Notes under the pieces: model-generated
The model's database searches: none
Told to the model about the DNA's origin: nothing
Seen by the model: the letters and a program-made list of their open reading frames with translations, nothing else
Part shown: positions 8,180 through 16,201 of the stretch, one piece after another
Layout: each line of letters opens with the position of its first letter
How positions within the stretch are numbered: position 1 is the stretch's first letter
From: Roseburia faecis
Lineage (GTDB): Bacteria > Bacillota > Clostridia > Lachnospirales > Lachnospiraceae
Length of the DNA: 64,000 nucleotides
Assembly: GCF_001406815.1 (NCBI RefSeq)
Contig: NZ_CVRR01000037.1
Location: 153,554 to 217,553 of the forward strand
Reading direction: 5' to 3'
Made by a program: the position numbers and the translations under genes

Positions 8180-8379
8180 TGGCAACGCCCTCCTTTCTTT
8201 CGTCTGGAGGGTTAGCCCCTCCGAAAAAGAGGGTAAGCCGCCCGGCTCTCTAGTTTCCCATGTATCTATACTATCATTTTAGAAAAAGTCTTTCAATCAA
8301 ATTCTAACCTGATTGTCTTTTTATTCGTTATTGTTACTCTCTGATTACATAGAAATCCGCTGGAAAGGAGGGCTAAGCC

Positions 8380-8478
8380 ATGAGTATTGTCGACTTTATA
8401 GCAGTGGTAAGTTTCGGCCTAACCTGCTTTGGTCGTGGATATACCTTTGGCAAAGATAACAATAAGCCACAAAAATAG
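8380..8478 (+). CDS. Second holin-like small peptide, divergent to the first
   Basis: A 32-residue peptide starts MSIVDFIAVVSFGLTCFG and ends in a polar tail with KDNNKPQK. The ribosome site AAAGGAGGGC is the same as that of the first toxin gene and the leader shares GGGCTAAGCC. Just after the end of the peptide the sequence AAAATAGCCGCCAT matches the start of the first module's terminator, but the rest of the hairpin is missing and the DUF3878-like gene follows. It looks like a divergent paralogue whose 3' end has been lost. Confidence 0.55.
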   Translation: MSIVDFIAVVSFGLTCFGRGYTFGKDNNKPQK

Positions 8479-8486
8479 CCGCCATA

Positions 8487-9443
8487 TTACAACTCTATTT
8501 CCTCCACCTGAATCTTCTGGTTTACCATCCCCTGGCGGCTGACCAGCAGATACACCTTTAAATCCAGCTGATCTTTTGCAATTGTAAATGGCTCCTGCCG
8601 CACAATTTCTACATATGCGCCCGTCTTTTCCAGTTCTTCCTTCCGTGCGTTTGCTTTTTTCAGGCACAGTGCCAGCCGTTCCTCTCCGCTTTTTCCAAAC
8701 AGGCGTCGCGGATAGATGGCCGTCTCCTTTTTGATCGTTTCCGTAAGTGTTTTCACAAAGCCAAAATGAATGCTATGGTGCAGGACGTGTGCCACCCACC
8801 TGGTTACAATTGTTGACGGATGTCTGCGATAAAAGCGAATCCAGCCAACCAGCAGCCAGTCTTTCGCCTGCTTTGCCAGCTGCTCCATCACATCCAGTCC
8901 CTGCAGGAAAGACTCTTTCGGCATCTCATGTGGCACCATATACGGTTCCGGTGCAGCACAGTAAGAACAGAAATTAAGTGCCGGGACATCCGCCAGATGA
9001 ACCAGATGCTTTTCCCCCTCACTGCAATAATTTTCCCCCAAATAGGTATACTTGTCCCACAGCACTGCAATCCGAAATTCCAGCTGACGCAGATTTTCAT
9101 ACCGCGGAACCCAGAAATGTGCAATCTCTCCGTAGTTATATAGATTTACTTCCAGCTCCAGCTTCTGATAAAACAGGGTAATAACACTGTCTCCCTGCCG
9201 CACCCCAAGCACATACCGGTCCTGATCCCGGTCATAAGAGGCATCCAGTTTCCCTTCATAATCCTTTTTGTATGTGCCTGTGAAGATTGCTTCCCGAAAA
9301 ACAAGAAAACTCTCCACGGTATCATTCATTTGATAAACCAACCGGATATCCTGCTCTGTTGTATTCGCTGTATGATCCTCCGGCAATAAAAGTTCAAATT
9401 CATTTTGCGCAAGCAGTTCCTGCAGCATTTCAAATGTTGTCAC
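8487..9443 (-). CDS. DUF3878-like hypothetical protein
   Basis: The 318-residue soluble protein has an N-terminal part with acidic and strand-rich sequence, a cysteine-containing middle (LNFCSYCAAPEPYMVP, about residues 155-170) and a histidine-rich stretch (RWVAHVLHHSIHFGF, about 217-231). It resembles clostridial DUF3878 proteins, which have no known function. It is transcribed alone; no conserved catalytic signature could be assigned. Confidence 0.5.
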   Translation of the reverse strand: MTTFEMLQELLAQNEFELLLPEDHTANTTEQDIRLVYQMNDTVESFLVFREAIFTGTYKKDYEGKLDASYDRDQDRYVLGVRQGDSVITLFYQKLELEVNLYNYGEIAHFWVPRYENLRQLEFRIAVLWDKYTYLGENYCSEGEKHLVHLADVPALNFCSYCAAPEPYMVPHEMPKESFLQGLDVMEQLAKQAKDWLLVGWIRFYRRHPSTIVTRWVAHVLHHSIHFGFVKTLTETIKKETAIYPRRLFGKSGEERLALCLKKANARKEELEKTGAYVEIVRQEPFTIAKDQLDLKVYLLVSRQGMVNQKIQVEEIEL

Positions 9444-9524
9444 GTTTTTCTACTCCCTGATCCATTGCTAAGCCTATGATACTCTAATGGCTTCTTTCCT
9501 GTCAATCATCCCATATTTTTTCAA

Positions 9525-9567
9525 CAAAAAAACATCTGCTTTCTATTTTTTAAAAGAAAACAGATGT
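9525..9567 (-). terminator. Terminator of the sugar ABC/regulator operon
   Basis: On the minus strand ACATCTG (from 9567) pairs with CAGATGT (to 9532), extended by TTTCT/AGAAA, and a run of T follows. It lies just after the regulator gene. Confidence 0.7.
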
Positions 9568-9577
9568 CTTTTCATCC

Positions 9578-10687
9578 TTATCTCCTATCGATCGCCCGCA
9601 CGGAATTTCCGTCATTTAGCTTCACCGGAAAACGATACGAATAATTTCTTTCCTGCCAGTTCTCATCCTCCATCATCCGCAAAAGATTTTTGGCCGTAAT
9701 CCGCCCCAACTGATACTTCGGATGCACAGCCGATAGTAATTTCACTTTCTGCTCCTGCTGCAGCTCCGCATCATCAAAAGATACCACCGAGACATCTTCC
9801 GGAACGGAAAGCCCGCGATCTGCCAGAAATTCCATATAATATCCGGCGACTTCATCGTTGTATACAATCATTGCGGTACAATCCTTTGTCCTGCGATACA
9901 TCCGGAGCATTCCCTTCTTGCTGAGCTTTTCATCCATATCTTTCGTGGAATACCACCGCACACAATCATCATCGAATTTCATGCCATAATCGGAAAGACA
10001 CTGGATAAATCCTTTATAGCGCTCAATTCCCTGCATATCATCATATTTAAAAATTCCACCAATCCGGCGATGTCCGTGTTCGATCAGTATCTTTGTCAAC
10101 TCGTATGCCGCTCTGGCGTCTTCCATCTCTACGCTGTCAAACAGCTGATTTTCATAATGATTATGGATAAAAAGCGTCGGTATGTTGCGCTTTCGAATTT
10201 CTCTGAACAGGCGGATATTTGGATTGGGAAACGCGGACCGCGAACCTTCGATAATCAATCCGGAAACATTGCTTTTTATCAGTCCTTCCAGATAAAGTGC
10301 CTCATCATTCAGACGGTTTTTGGTTACCGCAACCTCAATCCCATATCCCTTTTCTGTCAGCGCAGATTCAATTCCATCATACACCTGCGGAAATAAATAA
10401 TCGGAATAATAACTAAGGAGCAGACCAACCCGTTGACGCGATTCGTTCTCGGTACTGCCTTCATAAGACACGTACGTTCCGCTTCCGCGTACCCGGGTGA
10501 TCAGCCCCTCATCCTCTAACTGTTGGAGAGCTGTGCGCACCGTCTGCCTGGAATAACCGAATTTCTTCTGCAGAATGGTCTCAGACGGAAACTTATCCAT
10601 ATTTTTAATTACGCCACTGGTGATTAACGTATGTGCCCAATGATATAATTTCTGATATTTCAAATTATCCTGTTCTGTATTACGCAT
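9578..10687 (-). CDS. GntR-type HTH with LacI-like sugar-binding domain (AraR-like regulator)
   Basis: Residues 1-75 are a winged-helix GntR domain (KFPSETILQKKFGYSRQTVRTALQQLEDEGLI, with the wing RVRGSGTYV). Residues 85-369 form a LacI/periplasmic-binding-type effector domain (RQRVGLLLSYYSDYLFPQVYDGIE at its start, VSFDDAEL near the end). This is the AraR architecture. It is the last gene of a five-gene unit with a sugar ABC transporter, so it most likely represses that operon until the sugar binds. The ligand is not determined; arabinose is possible but not shown. Confidence 0.85.
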   Translation of the reverse strand: MRNTEQDNLKYQKLYHWAHTLITSGVIKNMDKFPSETILQKKFGYSRQTVRTALQQLEDEGLITRVRGSGTYVSYEGSTENESRQRVGLLLSYYSDYLFPQVYDGIESALTEKGYGIEVAVTKNRLNDEALYLEGLIKSNVSGLIIEGSRSAFPNPNIRLFREIRKRNIPTLFIHNHYENQLFDSVEMEDARAAYELTKILIEHGHRRIGGIFKYDDMQGIERYKGFIQCLSDYGMKFDDDCVRWYSTKDMDEKLSKKGMLRMYRRTKDCTAMIVYNDEVAGYYMEFLADRGLSVPEDVSVVSFDDAELQQEQKVKLLSAVHPKYQLGRITAKNLLRMMEDENWQERNYSYRFPVKLNDGNSVRAIDRR

Positions 10688-10714
10688 AGCCTCTCCATTT
10701 GCCTTTTTATGTTT

Positions 10715-11686
10715 TTACTTGATAACCTGAATAGACTCACGATCTGCAAATACTGCAACGAAGATCAGGAATACAATACCCTGAATGAGCTGCATCATCT
10801 GTGTAGAGAATCCCATCATAGTTAATCCACTGTTTAATACGATGTAAAGTAATGATCCGACAATAATATTCTCGAAACGAACCTTTGCACCACCGGAAAT
10901 TGGCATTCCACCAAGTACCAGTGCGATCAGGATCTGTGTCTCTAACTGGTTTCCACCGGAAGATGTTACCGATCCGACTTTGATAACATTGATAAATGCT
11001 GCAAATCCTGTAATGGCACCTGCGAGTACATAAATCAGGAATTTCATCCGGTCTGTACGGATACCGGAAAACATAGCTGCTTTCTCACCGGCACCGATGG
11101 CCTTTAAATAAGTTCCGAACTTTGTAAAGCGGAATGCCACAAATCCAATGGCAAGTATCACAACCGTGCAGGCAACTTTCAGTGCTGTGCTGTCATAATT
11201 GATCAGCTTTGCAGATCCGGCTACCGGAGCGTTGGTTGTCAGGTACTTGATAAAACCACGGAATAAGAACATGGTACAAATTGTTACAATAAAGGATTTG
11301 ATCTTACGGTTTACATAGAAATAACCGTTAATCGCACCGATTGCTGCTCCGGCTGCAATACCACCGATAATCGCCAATGGAATGCTGTATTTTGAGAGCA
11401 TACATACTACAATGGAGGAAATACCAAGAATAGATCCCTGGGAGAAATCCAGACCACCCATTGTCATAATGAAAAATACGCCCATCGCAGAAATCATCGT
11501 CACATATACCTGTGAGAGTACCAGTGACATATTACCCATCATTCGAAAATCTGTCAGGAAATTGAATAACAGGAAAATAACCACCAGTCCTACAATCGGA
11601 AGAAGTGAACGGATCAGCGACATTTTTGATGCTTTTTTGAGCTGCTGCTCTTTATCGTTTGTATTTACACTTGCTTGACTTCCCAT
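10715..11686 (-). CDS. Sugar ABC transporter permease (RbsC family)
   Basis: The 323-residue membrane protein has eight to ten helices and the BPD_transp_2 signature region (ALVLGGMPISGGAKVRFENIIVGSLL, about residues 265-290). It lies 11 bp after the ATPase gene and forms, with the second permease, a heterodimeric channel for a monosaccharide or nucleoside. The first 20 residues are soluble and basic (KEQQLKKASKMS). Confidence 0.9.
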   Translation of the reverse strand: MGSQASVNTNDKEQQLKKASKMSLIRSLLPIVGLVVIFLLFNFLTDFRMMGNMSLVLSQVYVTMISAMGVFFIMTMGGLDFSQGSILGISSIVVCMLSKYSIPLAIIGGIAAGAAIGAINGYFYVNRKIKSFIVTICTMFLFRGFIKYLTTNAPVAGSAKLINYDSTALKVACTVVILAIGFVAFRFTKFGTYLKAIGAGEKAAMFSGIRTDRMKFLIYVLAGAITGFAAFINVIKVGSVTSSGGNQLETQILIALVLGGMPISGGAKVRFENIIVGSLLYIVLNSGLTMMGFSTQMMQLIQGIVFLIFVAVFADRESIQVIK

Positions 11687-11696
11687 AGCTGCCTCC

Positions 11697-13196
11697 TTAT
11701 ACCATCATCGTAATCAGACCATTTTCATCAAGGTTCTGGTCACGCTCAAGTTCTCCGCTGATCTTGCCGTCTTTCATGATCATGATGCGGTCACACATAC
11801 CGATCAGCTCCATCAATTCCTCGGAGATCATGATAATGGATTTTCCATTTTTTCTCATCTGATTCATCAACTGGTAAATATCCTGCTTTACCTTGATATC
11901 AATGCCTCGTGTCGGGCTGTCGAGTACGACGATATCGGAATCTTTTCCGATCCATCTTGCCAGAACGACTTTCTGCTTATTTCCACCGGACAGGTTGGAA
12001 ACGAACTGGTTGACATCGACCATCTTAACGGACATCTGCTTTGCAAATTTGTTTGCAAAATCTTTTTTCTTCTTATCGCTGATCAGATGTGCCGGTCCGG
12101 ACAGTTCATCCAGTGACGGGAGACAAATGTTATCTCCAATGCTCTGATTTAACACAACCGACTCGTTATCACGATCCTTCGATGTATATGCAATGCTGTG
12201 TTTGATTGCGGTCGGAATATCGTTGATCTGGGTTCCATCTGCCAGCTCTACGGTTCCTTCCCTGTCATAGGATGCACCAAAGATTGCTTTACCGATCTCA
12301 TGCATACCAGACTCGGAAAGTCCACCAAATCCAAGGATCTCACCTTTGTGCAGATCAAAACTTACATTCTCGATCAATCCCGGAACGGTTACATCCTTTA
12401 CCGAAAGTACGACTTCATCGGAAACTTTCTCCCCGTAATCGCTGCGGTAGTAATCGCCCGTTACTTCACGTCCAACCATGAGTTTCTTTAAATCATTTTC
12501 GTTGACATCTTTACTCTTTACGGTATCAATGTATACACCATCACGGAGAATGGTGATTGTATCGGATTTCTCAATGATCTCCGGGAGATCGTGGGAAATA
12601 AAGATGACGGTGTTGCCGCTCTTTCGGATACGCTCCATATGTTTGTACAGTTCTTCACGCCCCTCCTGGGAAAGCGCTGTCGTTGTCTCATCAATAACAA
12701 CGATCTTTGGATTAAAGTAGGTTGCCTTTACGATCTCTACGAGCTTACGATCCTCGAAGTTGTAAGAGTCGATCATATCAGCAGCCTTGATTCTTTCAAA
12801 TCCATACTGCTTTAACAGCTCTGTTGCTTTTTTGTTCATGGCATTTGTATTTTTGATGCCACAGTGTACGAACTGATCCTCATGACCGAGGAAAATATTC
12901 TCTGCAACAGTCAGTCCGGACAATGTACCAAGCTCCTGTACAATGATGGAGATTCCTTCATTGTTTGCTTCTACCTGATTCTTTGGATGAACTTCCTTGC
13001 CATCCAGAATAAATGTACCGCTGCCAATGCTGTAAATACCGGTAAGCATGTTGGTCAGGGTGGATTTTCCGGAGCCGTTTTCTCCGATCAGTGCATGAAC
13101 TTCTCCCTTGTTAACGTTAAAGGAAACGTTCTGTACGGCTTTTGTAATACCGAAGTTCTTGCAGAGATTTTTTACTTGTAATCTTACTTCACTCAT
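11697..13196 (-). CDS. Sugar ABC transporter ATPase with two nucleotide-binding domains (RbsA/MglA family)
   Basis: The 499-residue protein has a first ABC domain with Walker A GENGSGKST (about residues 38-46) and Walker B VVIDETTT. A second domain carries LSGGNKQKVVLARW and VVLDSPTRGID but a degenerate Walker A (GLSESGMHEIG), as is usual for this family. The signature in domain 1 is replaced by YNFEDRKLVEIVKA, again typical. It powers uptake through the two flanking permeases. Confidence 0.92.
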   Translation of the reverse strand: MSEVRLQVKNLCKNFGITKAVQNVSFNVNKGEVHALIGENGSGKSTLTNMLTGIYSIGSGTFILDGKEVHPKNQVEANNEGISIIVQELGTLSGLTVAENIFLGHEDQFVHCGIKNTNAMNKKATELLKQYGFERIKAADMIDSYNFEDRKLVEIVKATYFNPKIVVIDETTTALSQEGREELYKHMERIRKSGNTVIFISHDLPEIIEKSDTITILRDGVYIDTVKSKDVNENDLKKLMVGREVTGDYYRSDYGEKVSDEVVLSVKDVTVPGLIENVSFDLHKGEILGFGGLSESGMHEIGKAIFGASYDREGTVELADGTQINDIPTAIKHSIAYTSKDRDNESVVLNQSIGDNICLPSLDELSGPAHLISDKKKKDFANKFAKQMSVKMVDVNQFVSNLSGGNKQKVVLARWIGKDSDIVVLDSPTRGIDIKVKQDIYQLMNQMRKNGKSIIMISEELMELIGMCDRIMIMKDGKISGELERDQNLDENGLITMMV

Positions 13197-13215
13197 TGCT
13201 GTCTTCCCCCTTTCA

Positions 13216-14166
13216 TTACTTGACGATCTCGCCCTTTGTAGCCTTTGTTGTCAGAGTAATGATAATAAGCAGTGCAAGTCCTGTGATCACATCCTGGATA
13301 GCGGTTGGTGCTCCAAGAGCAATGAAACCGAAGAAGATGATGTTGATGACAAACTCACCGATGATAATTGCCGGAAGTGGCATTCCGTATTTCTTAAATG
13401 CCAGACCAAAGAAACATCCCATGGTCGGTACGAAGTTTCGGCTCATAGATGCCATTCCGGTAACGGCTACCATGGAAGATCCGTAACTGATGGTCAGGAT
13501 CGCCATAACACCGAGGAATGCACCACTTAAAATAAATGCAAGAACTTTATACTTATTTACGTTAATACCCATGTTCTTGGCAACAAACTCATCACTGCCG
13601 ATAGCATAGGTGTATGTTCCAATTTTTGTGTAATTTAAGAATATGTAAGCAACGACACATGCCACAAGTGCAAGGATGATATCCCAAGGCATCTGGCCAA
13701 ATGCACGTAAATTGGATGGAAGTGTCTGCTCTACGCCGCCTGCAATGTAGTTTGCCAGAGACTCATAGATCAGTGCAAGTCCTGTTGTTACAATCATGGA
13801 CGGGATACGGAGTTTTACATAAAACATACCGTTTAATGCACCGACAATTGTTCCTGTTAAGATACATCCGACGATCAATCCGAAATATCCGAGATTAAAA
13901 CGGGTGGCGAATACACACCCAACGATTGCGGAAAGCATGATATTTGCGCCAATGGAAAAGTCGAACATTCCCATTACCATTACAAAGTAGAATCCTACGG
14001 CACCAACAGTTGCAATCAGGCTGGCCTGAAAATAGTTAAGCATATTGCCGAAAGATCCAAAGTTATGCGGCGAAAGTATTTTAAAGATGGCCCAGGAAAG
14101 CACAACCAGACCGAGCAGGATCAGATACCCCATTGCTTTTCCCGAAAATTTTTTCGTAGTACTCAT
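13216..14166 (-). CDS. Sugar ABC transporter permease (RbsC family)
   Basis: The 316-residue integral membrane protein contains the family's central stretch (YFVMVMGMFDFSIGANIML, about residues 60-78; IGINV/GINVNKYKVLAFILSGA, about 199-215). It is separated from the ATPase gene by 19 bp and from the binding-protein gene by 91 bp holding a hairpin. It is likely one half of the translocation pore. Confidence 0.9.
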   Translation of the reverse strand: MSTTKKFSGKAMGYLILLGLVVLSWAIFKILSPHNFGSFGNMLNYFQASLIATVGAVGFYFVMVMGMFDFSIGANIMLSAIVGCVFATRFNLGYFGLIVGCILTGTIVGALNGMFYVKLRIPSMIVTTGLALIYESLANYIAGGVEQTLPSNLRAFGQMPWDIILALVACVVAYIFLNYTKIGTYTYAIGSDEFVAKNMGINVNKYKVLAFILSGAFLGVMAILTISYGSSMVAVTGMASMSRNFVPTMGCFFGLAFKKYGMPLPAIIIGEFVINIIFFGFIALGAPTAIQDVITGLALLIIITLTTKATKGEIVK

Positions 14167-14212
14167 ATTATCTACCTCTTTTTGTCAATTCTGATAAACG
14201 TCACATTGATGG

Positions 14213-14241
14213 AAAAAGGTGGCGCCGCAAGCAGCGCCACC
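14213..14241 (-). terminator. Intra-operon attenuating hairpin after the binding-protein gene
   Basis: On the minus strand GGTGGCGC and GCGCCACC form an 8-bp GC stem followed by five T. Such a partial terminator would make more binding protein than membrane components from one promoter. Confidence 0.75.
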
Positions 14242-14257
14242 CCTTGTGGTTATTGTT

Positions 14258-15427
14258 TTATTTACCCGCACGTGCTGCTGCATCTTCAATAGATACGCTC
14301 TGTGCAGTAATTCTTAAGTCTTCCAGACTCAGCTTAGACATATCAACCAGTTCCTGATCAGTATATGGAAGCTGATCTACGAAATACTTCTCATAATTCT
14401 TGTAATCATCTGCAGATGATACATACAGATATGGGAATGGAACATCTTCGAACTTACCACCAAAGTCTTTGTAGTTACCCTTTACTGCATTGTATACCAT
14501 CATGAATGCGATCAATGGATCACAGAAATGTCCTCCGGACTCACCAGCCATGGAACCATTCTCAAGTCTGTCTCCAAGGTCTGGAAGGAAGTCTGTAGAA
14601 ACGATGTCGATATCTGCGGTCTTTCCGGCACGCTCAACTGCTGCGATTGCACCCTGGAGAGGATCTCCACCACCACCTGCTGGAATAAGTGCATCCAGGT
14701 TTGGATCTGCTGCCATCAGAGCTTCTGCTGCCTTAGAACCACCTTCGGAAGTTGTTCCTGCGTACTGTGGCTCAGAAAGCTTTGCCTGATCATCTGGATG
14801 TTCTTCGTTCCACTTATCTACGCCAGCTTTATAGCCTTCCCATCTGCCGAGCCATGTAGCATCTCCCTGCTCCCAGCCGATCAGACCAATGTTTCTGTCA
14901 CCTTTGTTTAAAAGAATGTTTACAAGTTCTTCACCGTTTGCCGGCTCATCCTCGTGAACAGCTCCGATATAATAATCAGAATCTTTTGCTGCCTGATAAA
15001 TATCTGCACTGTTTTCCTGACTGATAACACGGAAGAACTGTGCCAGATATACTTTATTGTCATTACAGGTCTTAATTGCGGAAGTCATCTCTGTATCAGA
15101 TGAGTTACAGATGATAATTCCCTGACATCCTGCTGCTGCCAACTGCTCAACAGAAGCGGTAACTTTCTCAGATACATGTCCCTGATCCACATACTGTACA
15201 TCGACATCCAATGCCTTTGCTGCCTCATCCAGAATCTTCTTACACTGAGAACCAAGTACATCGGTGGATGACCAGATGGAAACACCAATCTTAATCTTTC
15301 CGGATTTGTTTGATGATGTACCTCCCTGTGTGGAAGATCCTCCCCCGCCGGTTCCACAGGCTGTCATACCAATTACCATTGATGCTGCCAGGATCGTTGC
15401 AGCTACCTTCTTTAAAATTTTCTTCAT
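14258..15427 (-). CDS. Sugar ABC transporter substrate-binding lipoprotein
   Basis: The 389-residue protein begins with a lipoprotein signal (AASMVIGMTACG, lipobox Cys near residue 24) and a glycine/serine linker. It continues as a type I periplasmic-binding protein (IKIGVSIWSSTDVLGSQCKK; QLAAAGCQGIIICNSSDTE). It is the first gene of the operon and has the strongest ribosome site (GGGAGGACAACG before ATG). It resembles RbsB/ChvE-type sugar binders; the sugar is not determined. Confidence 0.88.
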   Translation of the reverse strand: MKKILKKVAATILAASMVIGMTACGTGGGGSSTQGGTSSNKSGKIKIGVSIWSSTDVLGSQCKKILDEAAKALDVDVQYVDQGHVSEKVTASVEQLAAAGCQGIIICNSSDTEMTSAIKTCNDNKVYLAQFFRVISQENSADIYQAAKDSDYYIGAVHEDEPANGEELVNILLNKGDRNIGLIGWEQGDATWLGRWEGYKAGVDKWNEEHPDDQAKLSEPQYAGTTSEGGSKAAEALMAADPNLDALIPAGGGGDPLQGAIAAVERAGKTADIDIVSTDFLPDLGDRLENGSMAGESGGHFCDPLIAFMMVYNAVKGNYKDFGGKFEDVPFPYLYVSSADDYKNYEKYFVDQLPYTDQELVDMSKLSLEDLRITAQSVSIEDAAARAGK

Positions 15428-15449
15428 ACGTTGTCCTCCCTCTACTTTG

Positions 15450-15457
15450 ATACGTAT
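15450..15457. promoter_or_regulatory. Candidate operator (ATACGTAT) for the AraR-like regulator
   Basis: The palindrome ATACGTAT sits between the predicted transcription start and the ribosome site of the binding-protein gene. Its TACGTA core recalls the GTACGTAC core of known AraR operators. A block here would stop transcription of the whole operon. Confidence 0.4.
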
Positions 15458-15475
15458 TTGCTTTTTGTAATTCTA

Positions 15476-15504
15476 ATTATAGACGGTCCTCTCCTGTTTT
15501 TCAA
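15476..15504 (-). promoter_or_regulatory. Promoter of the sugar ABC operon
   Basis: On the minus strand TTGAAA (15499-15504) and a perfect TATAAT (15476-15481) are 17 bp apart. Immediately upstream lies an inverted repeat AATACAAC (15508-15515) / GTTGTATT (15532-15539), a second candidate regulator or catabolite-control site. Confidence 0.7.
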
Positions 15505-15539
15505 TAAAATACAACAATATTTTTTCGTAAAGTTGTATT

Positions 15540-15852
15540 GTTATATTGCAATTTAACTGTTAAATTTTCTATTTTTCATACGATTATGTGCATTTTGACT
15601 GGTTTTCATTTTATTTTTCCTTTGTTTTACTGTCGTTTTGTGCGTTTTGTGTATTTTATTCTTGATTTCTTTCGCTATTGCAATACAACTTGCTTCATGT
15701 ACACACTTGTACGTTTTCATCTCATGAACACCTGCCATTAAATACAACTGTCTATGTGCAAAGAGAGGCACGACATTGCACTTTCCCGGCACAAATGCTA
15801 TGATTGAATCACCAAACAGAACAATATTGTATAAAGGAAAGGGAGATGCATT
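15540..15852. other. Intergenic stretch without recognised gene
   Basis: The 313 bases between the sugar operon promoter and the small gene at 15853 are A+T-rich. AATACAAC recurs near 15682 and 15740, matching the inverted repeat upstream of the sugar promoter. Short open frames here have low-complexity translations and no convincing ribosome sites. No gene is called. Confidence 0.5.
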
Positions 15853-16089
15853 ATGAAGGTAATGAACATTGAAAACCCACAGGAGTTTTTGAAAGTAATT
15901 GACAGTTGTTCCGGACAGGTTGAGCTTGTCACTGCTGACGGTGACCGCCTGAATCTGAAATCAAAATTATGCCAGCTGGTATCCTTATCTACCATTTTTG
16001 AATCTGCTTCCACCATCCCGGAGATGGAAATCATCGCACATGAAGCAGAGGATTCCAGAAAGATTATGGATTACCTGATGCGCGGATAA
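15853..16089 (+). CDS. Conserved-looking small hypothetical protein
   Basis: The 78-residue soluble protein begins MKVMNIENPQEFLKVIDSC, behind AAAGGGAGATGC. It reads as an alpha/beta fold with no catalytic motif, and it has its own terminator. Similar small proteins are frequent in Lachnospiraceae, but no function is known to me. Confidence 0.65.
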   Translation: MKVMNIENPQEFLKVIDSCSGQVELVTADGDRLNLKSKLCQLVSLSTIFESASTIPEMEIIAHEAEDSRKIMDYLMRG

Positions 16090-16109
16090 AACGTTAGAAC
16101 AATACCAAT

Positions 16110-16152
16110 AAAAAGGAGTATGAAAAACACCGTTGTTTTCATACTCCTTTTT
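16110..16152. terminator. Bidirectional intrinsic terminator
   Basis: A 17-bp perfect stem AAAAAGGAGTATGAAAA and its complement enclose an 8-base loop, with A- and T-tracts at the ends. It ends the small plus-strand gene and may also serve pgi from the other side. Confidence 0.9.
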
Positions 16153-16201
16153 CTTATTATATATGTCTTATATCTCTGACCTGCTTCAGACAAAAATCCG
16201 A

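Larger units (their letters stand above)
8004..8259. repeat. Long-spaced inverted repeat around the toxin gene
   Basis: The left arm 8004-8030 (GGGAAAGCTAGAGAAGC then GGCTTACCCC) is repeated in inverted form at 8231-8259 (GGGTAAGCCGCC then CTCTCTAGTTTCCC). The toxin mRNA and the converging RNA therefore have nearly the same 5' sequence. Confidence 0.7.

Noticed and set aside
15553..15792. 79-codon minus-strand frame upstream of the sugar operon
   Set aside because: Lysine- and asparagine-rich translation of A+T-rich sequence, no ribosome site, upstream of a good promoter.
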